NCBI GenBank assembly: GCA_020152595.1
Contig: JAIGNY010001849.1
Coordinates: 218,501 to 282,500, forward strand
DNA from: Chiridota heheva
Lineage: Eukaryota > Echinodermata > Holothuroidea > Apodida > Chiridotidae
Reading direction: 5' to 3'
DNA length: 64,000 bases
Below are positions 46,495 to 56,411 of the stretch, one piece after another; the stretch's first letter is position 1, and every line of letters begins with the position of its first letter. The notes below the pieces were generated by a model that ran no database searches, had not been told where the DNA came from, and saw nothing but the letters and a program-made list of their open reading frames with translations. The translations under genes and the position numbers were made by a program.

Positions 46495-49077
46495 TTATTT
46501 AATACTTATATCCTTATGACCGAAGGCTAAAGTAGTGGACGATTCTCTCACTCCCCAACGCTTCGTATCGAGAGGTGAGAGGGAAATAGTATTCATTCTC
46601 ATGCTATATATAATGTGGTGTTCATTTCTCTCGATAGATTCATACCATGGCGAAATGTCTCGCTTTCATATAGTGCTTCTTTGCACTGCTGATGTTGTAT
46701 ATTTTTTTTCACAACACACTTTTTAAGGCTTTTTGCTTTTCGGATTTCGCCTCCATTTCCCCTCAGGATAGAATACATTTTGGGTCGAAGTCTTATGTAC
46801 TCGCTAATGTGTACTCCAGCAGATTCGTCTTTCATTTTGCCTAGCACCTTTTTGATCGTGGTGCTGTGGAGCGAGTGATTTGCCGGATAGTCACTCGTAT
46901 CATGGTGTGACTCGGAACTCATATCAACATACACATCTTCTGTTTGGATTTCAAGCAGTATACTTTCTGTATCTGTATAGAGCAGATTGCACTGCTCCCC
47001 ACATTGCTCCTTTAGGTCATGATAAAAGTCGTACATAAGATGCTTGCTAAGGTCCAGGACACACATCCCAACGTAGCCTGATCGGTTAAGCATTAGCCAA
47101 CGCTTTTGTATATGTAGGGCAGCTAGATCGATATCAAATATTTCCTGCCTAAGAAATGCGGGGCTGGCTATCCACCATCGAAGCTCGTCTTCTTCAGAGG
47201 CCCGCACGAGTTTATACACACGCTTGTGCAGATTTTCCAGTCTTACCAAAGACACTATTGTTCTTCAGCTTGTAGAAATCCTTCTCGAAGTTGGTCGTGG
47301 CCTTCTTGTGGAGTTCTGTAGTCATGCTGATGTAGGGTTCCATCCATTTGCTTTGATTGAACGGAATTGCACGACGTATTTTTGTCATTTTCATACCTAG
47401 AGAGAGATAGAGTTGTAAATTACGGTAGTGAGCAACATAGCGCTTTTTTCCCCGAGATTAGGAACCAACTTTTCAACCTCAGTTCACAAGTTTAGAAGCC
47501 CTTGCTGGTAACCTGACAGCCACTGCACTCCTGCACCTTCATGCCTTCCGGCGCAAGTGGAAATGCATTGTGAACATTGTATAGCTCTTGAGGATACTCT
47601 AGGTCCACTTCTAGCCTGACCCCCTTTTCTGCATCGGATGAAAGCGTATCCAGCGGGGGCACCTCATCCACCCATTCGAATTCCCGTGGGTAGTGCTTAA
47701 CTCATCGCCCAACCATACAGGTAATTTGCGTCTAGGTAGAAAATATGATTGTTAGGCTTGGACTGTTAAAAGGGTCACAGCCTGAAAAGTAGGGGTTCTT
47801 GGCTTTAACATAGCGTTTGGATACCATGGAGATACCACCTCTCATGCCTTTCTCGAAGAACAGATGCATCTCATAGTCGGTTTACAGTTTTAATTCCACA
47901 CCTGTATATTTCATTATTGCATGCCAAGACATCCAGGGTTTGTATAATAGCGTGCTGATCTAAACCATACTGCTGCAGGCAAGTCTTCCGATATATCTCG
48001 AAGACATCAGCTAGTAAGCGCACATTAGTCCATAGGTATTAATCGTGATAACCCCCATGTTATCACATTCGAATGCTTCCCAAACTTCCTGTGCATGTTG
48101 TAATTTGTTCATCCGTGAGCTTGCTGTAGAAGGCGTCTTGCAGTGTTAACCACACCCCCAAATCGCTGCCAGGAATCCATATACTCATAGGGATAAACCC
48201 CCTTGCGCAATAACAATTGTCTCTTTTTCTTATTCGGCTCATATTCAGTTGTGATACGGAAGTCATCAGAGTCGTTAGCCATAACCAGCCTATCCAATGA
48301 CGTAAGCAGGAATTGTGCGCTAACAATGAACCTCAGCTGACTTAGGGTGAAGAATATATGCTTCTCCATGTTGTTGGGGATGCAGGTTATCTTTCCTTCC
48401 ACTTTGCTGATGGCAAATAAGAGTCATATCCCCGCGTGTGATGGAACACAACTGGGATTGGGGTTGCTTTGGAGCTCAGGCAGAGCTTTAGGTTGCAGGC
48501 ATTGTGCAAAATACCTCTGTATATACTTGTGATATGGCAGTGGTCGCGGACAGAGTCACCGTGTAGAGAATGTTTACATTTATGACAGTCCTGTCCGGTG
48601 TGTGCGCCAATCCTCTCTGGTGATTATCATAGGTCGAGGGTTTGCCAGAAGTGCTTTGATCTTAGTTTCTTCCTGCTGTAAAGCCTCAAGAAACTTCTCA
48701 GCTGCATTTGGTCCTCGATATACTACGGGAGGCTCTGTATGACCATCACACCTTACTACTACATACCCATATCCACACGCTGCGACTTTTGGGTATTGGA
48801 TTGCGTGGGATTGGATTCTGGGCCATCAATCTTGCGGGTGAGCGCCTCAAAATCTGCGTAGATTATGTAGGATGTTGGCAGCTGCTTGTGATAGTTGTGG
48901 AAGGACAGCTTGTTTTCGTTCTTTCGGCATCTCAATGCGTACAGCTGTTTGAACCCATGCCAATATTGTGCCCGACATCTACGACATTGCTACTTGCAGC
49001 GCCCTCACATAATATCTCTTAAATAATGTACACACTCGCTAAGAGTTGCTCTCCAACTGAAAACAAAGATAGACATC

Positions 49078-49891
49078 TTGGTTGCAGATCTAGTAAGAGC
49101 GATATGGAATGTTTCTCTATATTTGGAAGAAAAAGAATTTGGACAGCATGTACAGTACTATATGCATAGGATGCAGTACAGCTGTAACTTAGTAGCAGAG
49201 AGACAAGAAGTGTACACTAAAGCTAAGAAGAAATTCGATGGGATGCTTAAAAATACAAGAAATGGGCAGTCCCCCTGTATAGGTCTAAAGAATAGAAAGG
49301 AGAAGCGAGAGATGAAGAGAAAAGCAACTAAAAGATGAACTGGTTTAGAAAGGGAGGTTTCGAGTCAGTTTTATTCATCAATGCAACCCCTAATTGCCTA
49401 ACAGTGAATTAGCAAGAGAATGTAGACAGATTTACAAAGATGTGGCCTTAAAGTAAAATTTATAGAAAAAGCAGGAACATATGTAAAGAGTATGTTAGTA
49501 AAATCAAACCCCTTCAAGATACAAGAAAAATAGGACATTGGTAAAAAGTGTGATGTATGCGAAGATACTGAAGGAAAGCTGACTTGCAAAAAGATAGAAA
49601 TAGTTTATGAAATAAACTGTAAAGATTGTAAATCTGGTAAATCTGCCAATAATCTACAGGAAAGATACAAACAACACAAAGAAAAACTGAAGGCAAAAAG
49701 GAAAGACTCAGTATTTTGGAAGCATATAGAAGAGCAGCACAATGGAAAACTGACAAATTTGAATGGAAAAATAGTGGGAAGCCATCAATCAGATGCAACC
49801 CTACGCCAAGTTAGCGAAGCAGGATACATAAGAGAAACTAACCCAGACCTGAATATCAAAGAAGAGTACAGGAAAAATACCCCAGACTAAG
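49078..49891 (+). pseudogene. GIY-YIG-like endonuclease domain protein, broken
   Basis: The first frame (49078-49338) is Lys/Arg/Glu-rich and helical. After frameshifts come segments NWFRKGGFESVLF, LARECRQIYKD, VKFIEKAGTYVKSMLVKS and then a long frame with YEINCKDC, LQERYKQHKEKL, SVFWKHIEEQHNGKL, SDATLRQVSEA and NIKEEYRKN, ending at a stop near 49891. The order 'YEI-C..C - ER-x-x-x-H - H-x-x-x-x-H - R-Q-x-x-E' fits the GIY-YIG-like nuclease domains in animal mobile elements. The usual 'YIGET' strand is degraded here (SANNLQERY). Opposite strand to the host polymerase gene. At least two frameshifts and one stop, so inactive. Confidence 0.65.
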
Positions 49892-50329
49892 AAATAGCAG
49901 TATATAAATACTTGAAGTTTGATGAAGCATGTTCAATGAATTGTCAGTCTCTTTTTTAATGAAAAGTTAGCCAACCATGACTTGATGAAAAGACCAGGAG
50001 GTTTTGTGTGAGTGTGTGTGTATGTATGTGTGGGTGTGCTTGTGCTTGTGCTTGATACAGCACAGTGCAGTCAATTATTTCAGTTAAGTTTTAGCAAGAG
50101 AAGAAGTCAGTTGAGGAAAAGTTTAACAGCTGAAGAGGAATCCGGTCAGGATTTATCCGGTCAGGATTCGAAAAGCTTCCTGTTTCCCATCCAAAGATAG
50201 GACATATAATAAGTCCTCTCAGCGTTGGAAATAGTTATTGAAATATAAATCCTTCAAAGTTACCGATCAAGACGCTGGCCAGAAATAGGGACTTGACTTC
50301 GTCAGTCACCTACAGAAGTAATACAATGT
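49892..50329 (+). other. 3' non-coding part of the GIY-YIG element
   Basis: Contains a (GT)-rich run (50005-50050) and a 15-base direct repeat 'atccggtcaggattt' / 'atccggtcaggattc'. No further coding sequence. Confidence 0.5.
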
Positions 50330-51273
50330 GTACACACTGTATCAGCTAAACCATTCCCGAAATAAACTCCGTATGTACAGTGCATGTATAATTGTACACT
50401 GAATGTATGGAGTGTGAGAGTAGTGATGCGTAAACTTTCGTGGCCTTGAGATGTTCGATTTTCTTACATGTGGAAAACCCGAACATTGCTGATGCAAGGG
50501 CGCGAATCTTACATGCAATTCCCATGCAATCAGATCTGTGGGTATCAAGCAGGTCTTCCCTGGAATAGACGTGTAGACACCTCTCGCAGAGGTGCTTACG
50601 CTCTCGATGGGTGCTTTGATCATAGAGCAGGCGATTGAGGTTTTTGATCCACGTGTGGTGGAACTTACATGTCTTCTCAATCAGTAGAAGGTTGATCCTG
50701 GGGATGTTCTTGTCTTGTTTGCTGAGTCTGTGGACGATCACCCCTTTATCCCAACCAAAGACGTTAATAGCCAGATTGCTTTGTTTTTCAACCTTCTCGA
50801 TCTGGGAGAGTGGAGTTAAAGTCTCTATTCCTTCAAAGTTTAAGCCGTCATTTGAGGGATACTTGCTGCATCTTTGTGGGCTATTCTCGGCTGGAAACAG
50901 AGTAAATCGGAGAACCAAGTGAAGGCAGTTTTTCACATTGATGATTATCTTTTTTAGCTTTGAGTTCTTTTGGTAAACCGGTGTAGGATCGTAGTGGTTG
51001 CTAGCGAGAAATATTCAACCAGAGGTCCTCCACTTTATCCACCATCCATCCTGATTCTCTTTGAGTCCATTTCTCAAGAGATTCTATTACATGTGGGAAA
51101 GCGTTGCTGAGCGCTTCATCGATCTCGTTCACTTGCATGCAGAGCATCCATCTGATTGGAGCCAAATACTGGACTTGTGAATTCTGTTTCTCCATCGACA
51201 TTATCTTTCTTCAATCTAACTCTGAGTACTAACTGGAATTGTAAACCGTTACTGCAGTAACGGCAGTGTAGGC

Positions 51274-51393
51274 ATGACTCTGGAGATCAACCGCACTCTT
51301 GCAGCTGAAGGTACAGTGATTATGTACTACTTCGTCCTCTCGGATAGACTGCTGATTATCAAGAACGGTCGCCTAGCCAAAGTGTGTAGTTAG
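51274..51393 (+). CDS. Small open frame between polymerase and ATPase
   Basis: A 39-codon frame starts MTLEINRTLAAEGTV, contains a hydrophobic middle (YYFVLSDRLLII) and stops 25 bases before the ATPase start. It lies in the divergent gap between the polymerase start (51201) and the ATPase, in the ATPase direction. It has no stop, unlike the neighbouring genes, but it is short enough to be chance. No function can be assigned. Confidence 0.3.
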   Translation: MTLEINRTLAAEGTVIMYYFVLSDRLLIIKNGRLAKVCS

Positions 51394-51418
51394 ATGTAAA
51401 AACTATATACATATAAAA

Positions 51419-51985
51419 ATGGACTTACCAAGAGATCTCCACACTTTGATTATATGCAGTAAAACAGGCTCAGGAAAGACACAGTATGTGTTGGACCTCT
51501 TAGAACCCTATTCAGGTGAATTTGCAAAAAAAATCATATTATGCCCCAACTGGTTTTACAATCAAACATAATTACAATGTGAGTCCCTTTCTGACGACTG
51601 CAGTGTCTTCTTTGTAGATTCCTCTGGTGATAAATTGCATAAATATCTTGAAATTATAAGCAAGCTCTACCAAGGTATACATACTCTCTGCATAGTCGAT
51701 GATTGTTCTGCAGAAAATGACCTTGTGAAAAAGAGGAGAGCATTATCAAATTTAGCCTTTTCAGGTAGACATCATCAGCATTCGCTATGGGTGTTAATTA
51801 AAAAATGAAACTCGGTTGTCACTGATGTACGTGAACAGACTGAATGGGTTGCTCTATTCCTCTGCAAGTCAGCTCATTGCTTTAATCTAGTTATGAAAGA
51901 AAACAGTCGCATACCACTTGAAATGTGGCAAGAAATCCGTGCCGTGATAAGCTATCAAGTAGAAAGTATGCTAAACTTGTGTTAA
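51419..51985 (+). pseudogene. Packaging ATPase (FtsK/HerA-like, Polinton A32-type), broken
   Basis: From ATG at 51419 the frame begins MDLPRDLHTLIICSKTGSGK, giving a Walker A motif (SKTGSGKT) within 20 residues. A Walker B-like segment follows (TLCIVDD, about 51695), then GRHHQHSLWVL and a DVREQTEWVALFLC segment typical of Polinton and related viral packaging ATPases. The frame has in-frame stops at about 51568 (TAA) and 51806 (TGA) but otherwise stays aligned to about 51985 (roughly 185 codons). In an active element this enzyme would drive DNA into the capsid. It starts the plus-strand gene block, divergent from the polymerase. Confidence 0.85.
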
Positions 51986-52017
51986 AAAGTGGACCACCTT
52001 TTGAGTACACAATTGAG

Positions 52018-52400
52018 TAAAACTTGAGTAATGCCCAGCGACAGCTAGGCAATAGTCAAGTGAATGTTTTGTAATAGTGAAGTAATGCTCAGCAATAGTG
52101 AAGTAATGCCCAGCGGCAGCTAAGCAACAGTTAAGTAATGTTATCAATAGTGAAGTAATGCTTAGTAATAATTAAATAATGCTTAGCAATAGTTCAATTA
52201 TGCTTAGCAATAGTTAAGTAAGCTCAGCAATAGTTAAGTAATGCTTAGTAATAGTTAAGTAATGTTTGACAATAGTTGTAATGCTTAGAAATTGTTAAGT
52301 AATGCTATAGTTAAGTATTAATTGCTTAGTAATACCTAATTAGTGCTTAGTAATAGCTAAGTAATGTCCAGTGACAGCTAGATAACATTTAACAACAGCA
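52018..52400 (+). repeat. About 21-bp diverged tandem repeat inside the Polinton
   Basis: Some seventeen copies around 'agtaatgcttagcaatagtt' with many variants. They lie between the ATPase and the next gene. Confidence 0.85.
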
Positions 52401-52486
52401 TGTTAAACATAGCATTATTGATAGTCATACTTGCACTACACCTGTGGTATATTTATCCCATTGCATTGCGGGTTCGTAGAGTTATA

Positions 52487-53650
52487 ATGAATATAGATAG
52501 TCTTATAGATTTACTAGGCAGCTAGGTGAGCCATCGCAAGAAGAGAAGCCATCACAGGATGACCACCGCGAGCAACTAGCTGTCGGTATCCGTGAAGGCA
52601 TGTTCATGGACTATATAGGGATGCATATTTTATCTAAACAGCTTGAAGATGTCGGGTGCAGATGTGGAACAGTTGCATGCTTCGAAGTGCTTACATGTTG
52701 GTGTTGTTCCCAGTGATTGAAGAATTGCCAATGTCACTCCTAGTTTTAAAAAAAGGTGACCACAATTTTCCCTGTAACTATAGGCCAGTTAGTCTTACTA
52801 GTGTTGTGTGCAAGGTCATGGAGTCCATTGTTAAGGATATTGTACTACATCAATGTTTGTTGAATTTGTCCCAGCATGGGTTCTTACCTAAGAGGACTTG
52901 TGTTTCTAATTTATTGGAGTTTCTTGATGATGCTAGTTGATTTTGGTCATAATGTGGATGTTATCTCTTTTAACTTCCGAAAGCATTTGATAAGGTTCCG
53001 TTAGGCAGGCTCATGTTGAAAACAAGAGCACTTGGTGTGGAGGGAAAGTGTGCCATTTGGATAAATTCTTGGTTAATCAAAAGTCCACAAAGAGTTGTTG
53101 TTAATGGTGAAGTATCTCCATAGATGAAGGTAACAAGTGGTGTTCCTCAGGGTTCTGTATTCGGTCCGCTTCTTTTCTTAATCTTTATTAATGATATTGA
53201 TGTTTTCCTTGGCTCCAGGATTTGTGAATTTGCTGATGCCACTAAGCTGTACAAGATTGTTGATGATGCCAGGGATTCTTCACTATTGCAAACTGATCTG
53301 GATAAGTTGCTGAAACTACCGTTGATGGGCTTGATCTGTCTATAACAGAACAACAACGTGAACTTGACAAGATTCAGCTCGTAGACCAATTTTACGATTA
53401 TATGAAAATTGATGGTACTCCAAAGTATGATCTATTTAAGTTGGATTCAGAGCATAATTTGTATCTTACAAACAAGGGCGGTGAGTTCCGGTGGATGAAT
53501 CTCTTTATCATCAATCAAGAAACAAAGAGGAGGGGTGGTGGCAATCGGGGGAGTATTTGGTGATGGTGCTAGACAAACTGCTGCCACCAAAATCGAGACA
53601 ACAACGTCTAACATTTTGATACGGATTTCAGCACAGATTCTGGTATAAGT
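52487..53650 (+). pseudogene. Unrecognised Polinton gene interrupted by a LINE fragment
   Basis: A frame starting near 52487 (MNIDSLIDLLGS) and a shifted frame with GIREGMFMDYIGMHILSKQ lead up to about 52650. After the LINE fragment, a frame with LSITEQQRELDKIQLVDQFY and YLTNKGGEFRWMNLFI runs to about 53530. The two parts appear to be the ends of one original gene by position, but this is inference. I do not recognise the protein; structural or accessory roles are possible given the neighbours. Confidence 0.4.
52655..53330 (+). mobile_element. CR1-type LINE reverse transcriptase fragment
   Basis: The frame 52656-52940 contains CNYRPVSLTSVVCKVMESI and QHGFLPKRT, and the frame 53124-53345 contains SGVPQGSVFGPLLFLIFIND followed by FADATKLYKIV. 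These are finger and palm motifs of a LINE reverse transcriptase. The catalytic FADD is FADA here. Both ends are missing (no 3' tail), and the parts are in different frames, so it is a dead internal fragment lying inside Polinton sequence. Confidence 0.8.
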
Positions 53651-54371
53651 ATGCTGTTAGATGATATTGAAGGATTATTAGGGAAAACAGATGTTGCTGT
53701 TCAGACTGATGCCCCCCCCCCCCCTCCCGCTACCCTATGAAAGCTCATGGGACTCGACAAGCAGCTTGAAACTATTCGAGGTACATTATCAGGTCAAGAA
53801 AGCAAGCTTGTGGAAACCGACCAACAACTCGAAGAGGCGAGAGACTGATGAAGAGGAAAAGACTAAAATACGCAGAGGGATTGGACAGCTGGAAGGTAGG
53901 AAAGACGCTCTACAGACTAGCATATACACACTTCATGGTGATCTTAAGTCTCAGATACGGCAGATACGTGACCTTGCGCGTGAACTTGCAAATAGCGATC
54001 TTTCTCTGCGAGAAAAATTGGATAAGTTGTTTCGGGAGCAGGGTGTGACGATAGCTTCCGTTCTGACCGCATTAGGGTTTGTAATATCCACTATTATACT
54101 GCCACTTGGACTGGGAGGACCTGCGGTTTCCGTGCCAACACCACTTTCGACGCCGCCAGAGAAGGATAATGTCTTTAAAGCACTGCGTTGGGTGATTAAA
54201 CGTTTTAGCAAATGACTCGGTGTAACTCTACCGGACATCATTGGCGGTGCCCTTCCTTTGCTTTTCAATTTAAGTGGTGAAATATTCACAAAGGTAGGGA
54301 GTCACTTGTGGGCACTTGTGCTTGCAGTAGGCGGGGCACTTATCGCATGTGTATCCAGGCAATCAAATTGA
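53651..54371 (+). pseudogene. Polinton coiled-coil and membrane protein, broken
   Basis: A frame starts MLLDDIEGLLGKTDVAVQTD and reaches a poly-C run (about 53710) where it shifts. The next part is a long charged helix (EEKTKIRRGIGQLEGRK to IRQIRDLARELANSDLSLRE), likely a coiled coil. Then comes LFREQGVTIASVLTALGF and a hydrophobic segment of about 20 residues, probably membrane-spanning. An in-frame TGA at 54213-54215 is followed by more open frame with a second hydrophobic stretch (HLWALVLAVGGALIACV) to 54371. Proteins with this layout occur in Polintons of other invertebrates. Its role is not known to me; a virion membrane or assembly role is only a guess. Confidence 0.6.
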
Positions 54372-54398
54372 AGATATCATATAATCATTAATAATACG

Positions 54399-55722
54399 AT
54401 GTATTACAGCACTCATATCGTCACCGGAGAACCCACCAACCTACAATTCCCGCTCCAGGTAAGCGAAGTAGGAATCAGTGATGTTTGCTTTACCAGCGGC
54501 CGGTATAACTTTGGTAAGGATGGGGAAATGGGTGTCCTGATAGTTGATAGTAGAAAGACCAGGAGGTTGAGGCAAGCCTATATAAATAATATCAATATGA
54601 TTTAAAGAAGATTTGATAAAGGGATAATCCGAAATTATATGGGAGGTATTGATTTCGAGCCGGTGTAAAAGTATAACCCCCCCTCCCCAGTAAATTTTGT
54701 CCTTCGCCCTTATTTCCTAGGAAATTATACCCCCGCAACCTCCTTCCGGATAACTAAACCGTAGCCATTCAGTAAATTTGGTCCCCCTCATAATAAAAAA
54801 AAAACCGGTACGCTCGGAAATTTAGGGCCCCGGTTCTTCTTTCCTAGGAAATTTGGAGACAACAACTTGTCCCCCTTTTGCAAGAAAAAGCTCTTCTTCT
54901 CCCTTCACAGTAAATCTCACTGCCGATTTGCGTAAAGCACGCTTTTTTTCTTTAGTGTATCCCGATGGGTACTGTCCAGATCAAAGAAAATATTATTTTT
55001 CTTTTTCACCGAAGAGCTTACTGAAAGCCATTTTTTGTTCGTGGACAAATTCTACGAGTACAACGGCATTGTATTCCGTACATAAATATTTCTAACTTCG
55101 TTTTAGCTTATCACTTCAGTACACAAAATTAATTGAAGGAACCGTACAGACACACCAGTAAATTACCTAGTAAAATCAGTCCGGATGGAGGAGGGGGGGG
55201 GGGGGGGGGTGGGGACCAAATTCACTAGACATTCCTAGGAAATAAGGACCGGGGGCTCAAATTTACGGGGGGCAAAATTTAGTATTACACCGGCCACCTC
55301 ACTGATCCGTATAACCATGGAGATACTGGTATAAATGTGCTCCCAGATGGGTTGAGCTTGTTATAAGTGAAAATACCTTAGAGCTATTGGGATTCGAACG
55401 TGCTGATGAAAACAGGGCATTGGATCCAGGTGTGTGTAGGAGCAATCGTGTACCTCCTCTTATGATAAATCTTTCCTTAAGCATTCACCTTAGGGAGTTG
55501 ATGTTTCGCATAATCTTGTTGATGGGCATCCCACGGATAGACTTGGTAAATTTCTTGTCAATAGGACTGATATAGGCCGAATGACTTATATACAATATAG
55601 TCATCCAAGAATGCATCGACTTGTGAAGGATGTGCTGAATACCATCACTTTAGAGGTACGAAACAATGGTAAGCCTTTCAATAACCACAATCTCCCCATT
55701 GAAGTTACATTGCTATTAAACT
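54399..55722 (+). pseudogene. Capsid-type Polinton gene, first tandem copy, broken
   Basis: Starts MYYSTHIVTGEPTNLQFPLQ and continues VSEVGISDVCFTSGRYNFGK up to about 54660, where an inverted-repeat element intervenes. To the right, one frame has LELLGFERADENRALDPG and LSIHLREL. A shifted frame then has HPRMHRLVKDVLNTITLEV and ends at a stop near 55722. The same start and end motifs recur in the gene at 55741-56411. The place in the gene order and the strand-rich ending suggest a minor capsid (penton-like) protein; that assignment is tentative because the middle is damaged. Confidence 0.5.
54661..55293. mobile_element. Inverted-repeat element inserted in the capsid-type gene
   Basis: The left end GCCGGTGTAA and the right end TTACACCGGC are exact inverted copies. 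Further in, 'cttatttcctaggaaat' on the left and 'attcctaggaaataagg' on the right also match in inverse. The element holds poly-C and poly-G runs on opposite sides and no coding sequence. About 630 bp. The target duplication is not clear. Confidence 0.8.
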
Positions 55723-55740
55723 GTTAAAATAATCATCATA

Positions 55741-56411
55741 CGATGTATAACAGCATATATCTAGTCACCGAAAAACCAAGAAATCTAGAAACCCCTCTTG
55801 AAATAAAAGAGGTAGGTATCACAGATGTGTTCTGTCAGTCTGTACCAATGGTTGGTACAACTTGCAGGAGTGTGGATTTTTAGACATTAGATGTGCTTCA
55901 CAGCGGGATGTTGAGTATGTATATGAACGAAGTAAAAGAGTAACCATTAAACCTATACTTCCTGATACACTCAAGAAAAGAGTTGATAGGGAGATAGAAA
56001 GAGAAGAAAGATATGATATGTAATTAGAACAAAGCACTTTACAATTCAAATTACTTATACCTTCAACATGCGAAGTCAAATTCAGCAGTAACGTTCTATA
56101 TCTCTTGGGTATAAATCTCACTGAAGAATGGTTGGGTGCAGGTGTATGTAGAAGTGCCTCCTTTTTAAGGGATCTTTCTATATGTATTCACCTTCTGGAA
56201 TTAGATATCTTTAAGGGCGTCCTAGTAACAGACTGGCAAAGATGACTGTTAACGAAGAAGTAGGGAAAACTACTCACGTAACATATTTACACCCCATGAT
56301 GCATCCTCTTGTTGGAGATGTGTGAAATACTATTACCTTGGAGGTGCGTGGTGGCTATGGTCAACTTATACATAATAACAATAATTCATCAATTGAAGTG
56401 ACGTTAATATG
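55741..56411 (+). pseudogene. Capsid-type Polinton gene, second tandem copy, broken
   Basis: Starts MYNSIYLVTEKPRNLETPLE and VGITDV, parallel to the first copy. After several frameshifts and stops it ends with HPMMHPLVGDV and NTITLEVRGGYGQL before a stop at 56411. The shared N-terminal and C-terminal signatures and the same size, after discounting the insertion in the first copy, show the two are tandem paralogues. Same strand and about 20 bp spacing suggest they were expressed together. The minor capsid assignment carries the same uncertainty as for the first copy. Confidence 0.5.

Larger units (their letters stand above)
48961..50520 (+). mobile_element. GIY-YIG-bearing element inserted in the polymerase gene
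   Basis: It interrupts the polymerase between the coding for DCMGI (right side) and QTAVRIEMP (left side). CCCATGC occurs at both edges (48954-48960 and 50521-50527) as a likely 7-bp target duplication. The outer parts (48961-49036 and 50330-50520) are shared with the short copy at 17047-17306. The inner 1.29 kb is flanked by a direct repeat GTACACACT (49028-49036 and 50330-50338). It may be one element whose short relative lost its middle, or a short element carrying a nested insertion. A Penelope-like element is one candidate because those carry GIY-YIG nucleases, but no reverse transcriptase was seen. Confidence 0.7.
46495..51201 (-). pseudogene. Protein-primed family B DNA polymerase (Polinton), broken
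   Basis: The gene reads right to left from ATG at 51201. In order: an N-terminal region with WTQRESGWMVDKVEDLW; a zinc-type C..C..H..C segment near 50525-50600 (CERCLHVYSREDLL); exonuclease motif I YADFEAL (about 48850); a second Cys/His cluster (VRDHCHIT, about 48580); exonuclease motif II (LRFIVSAQFLLTSLDRL, about 48310); motif A YLDANYLYGWAM (about 47715); motif B KLKNNSVFGKT (about 47250); and motif C YTDTES (about 46975). Excluding the insertion at 48961-50520, the length fits a Polinton polymerase of roughly 1,000-1,100 residues. Frameshifts and stops are frequent. Motif C has Glu where the second catalytic Asp is expected. It would have replicated the element from protein-primed ends. 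Confidence 0.9.

Noticed and set aside
48708..49022. Plus-strand gene of 104 codons
   Set aside because: It is the antisense shadow of the polymerase gene; the minus strand shows the YADFEAL exonuclease motif and neighbours.
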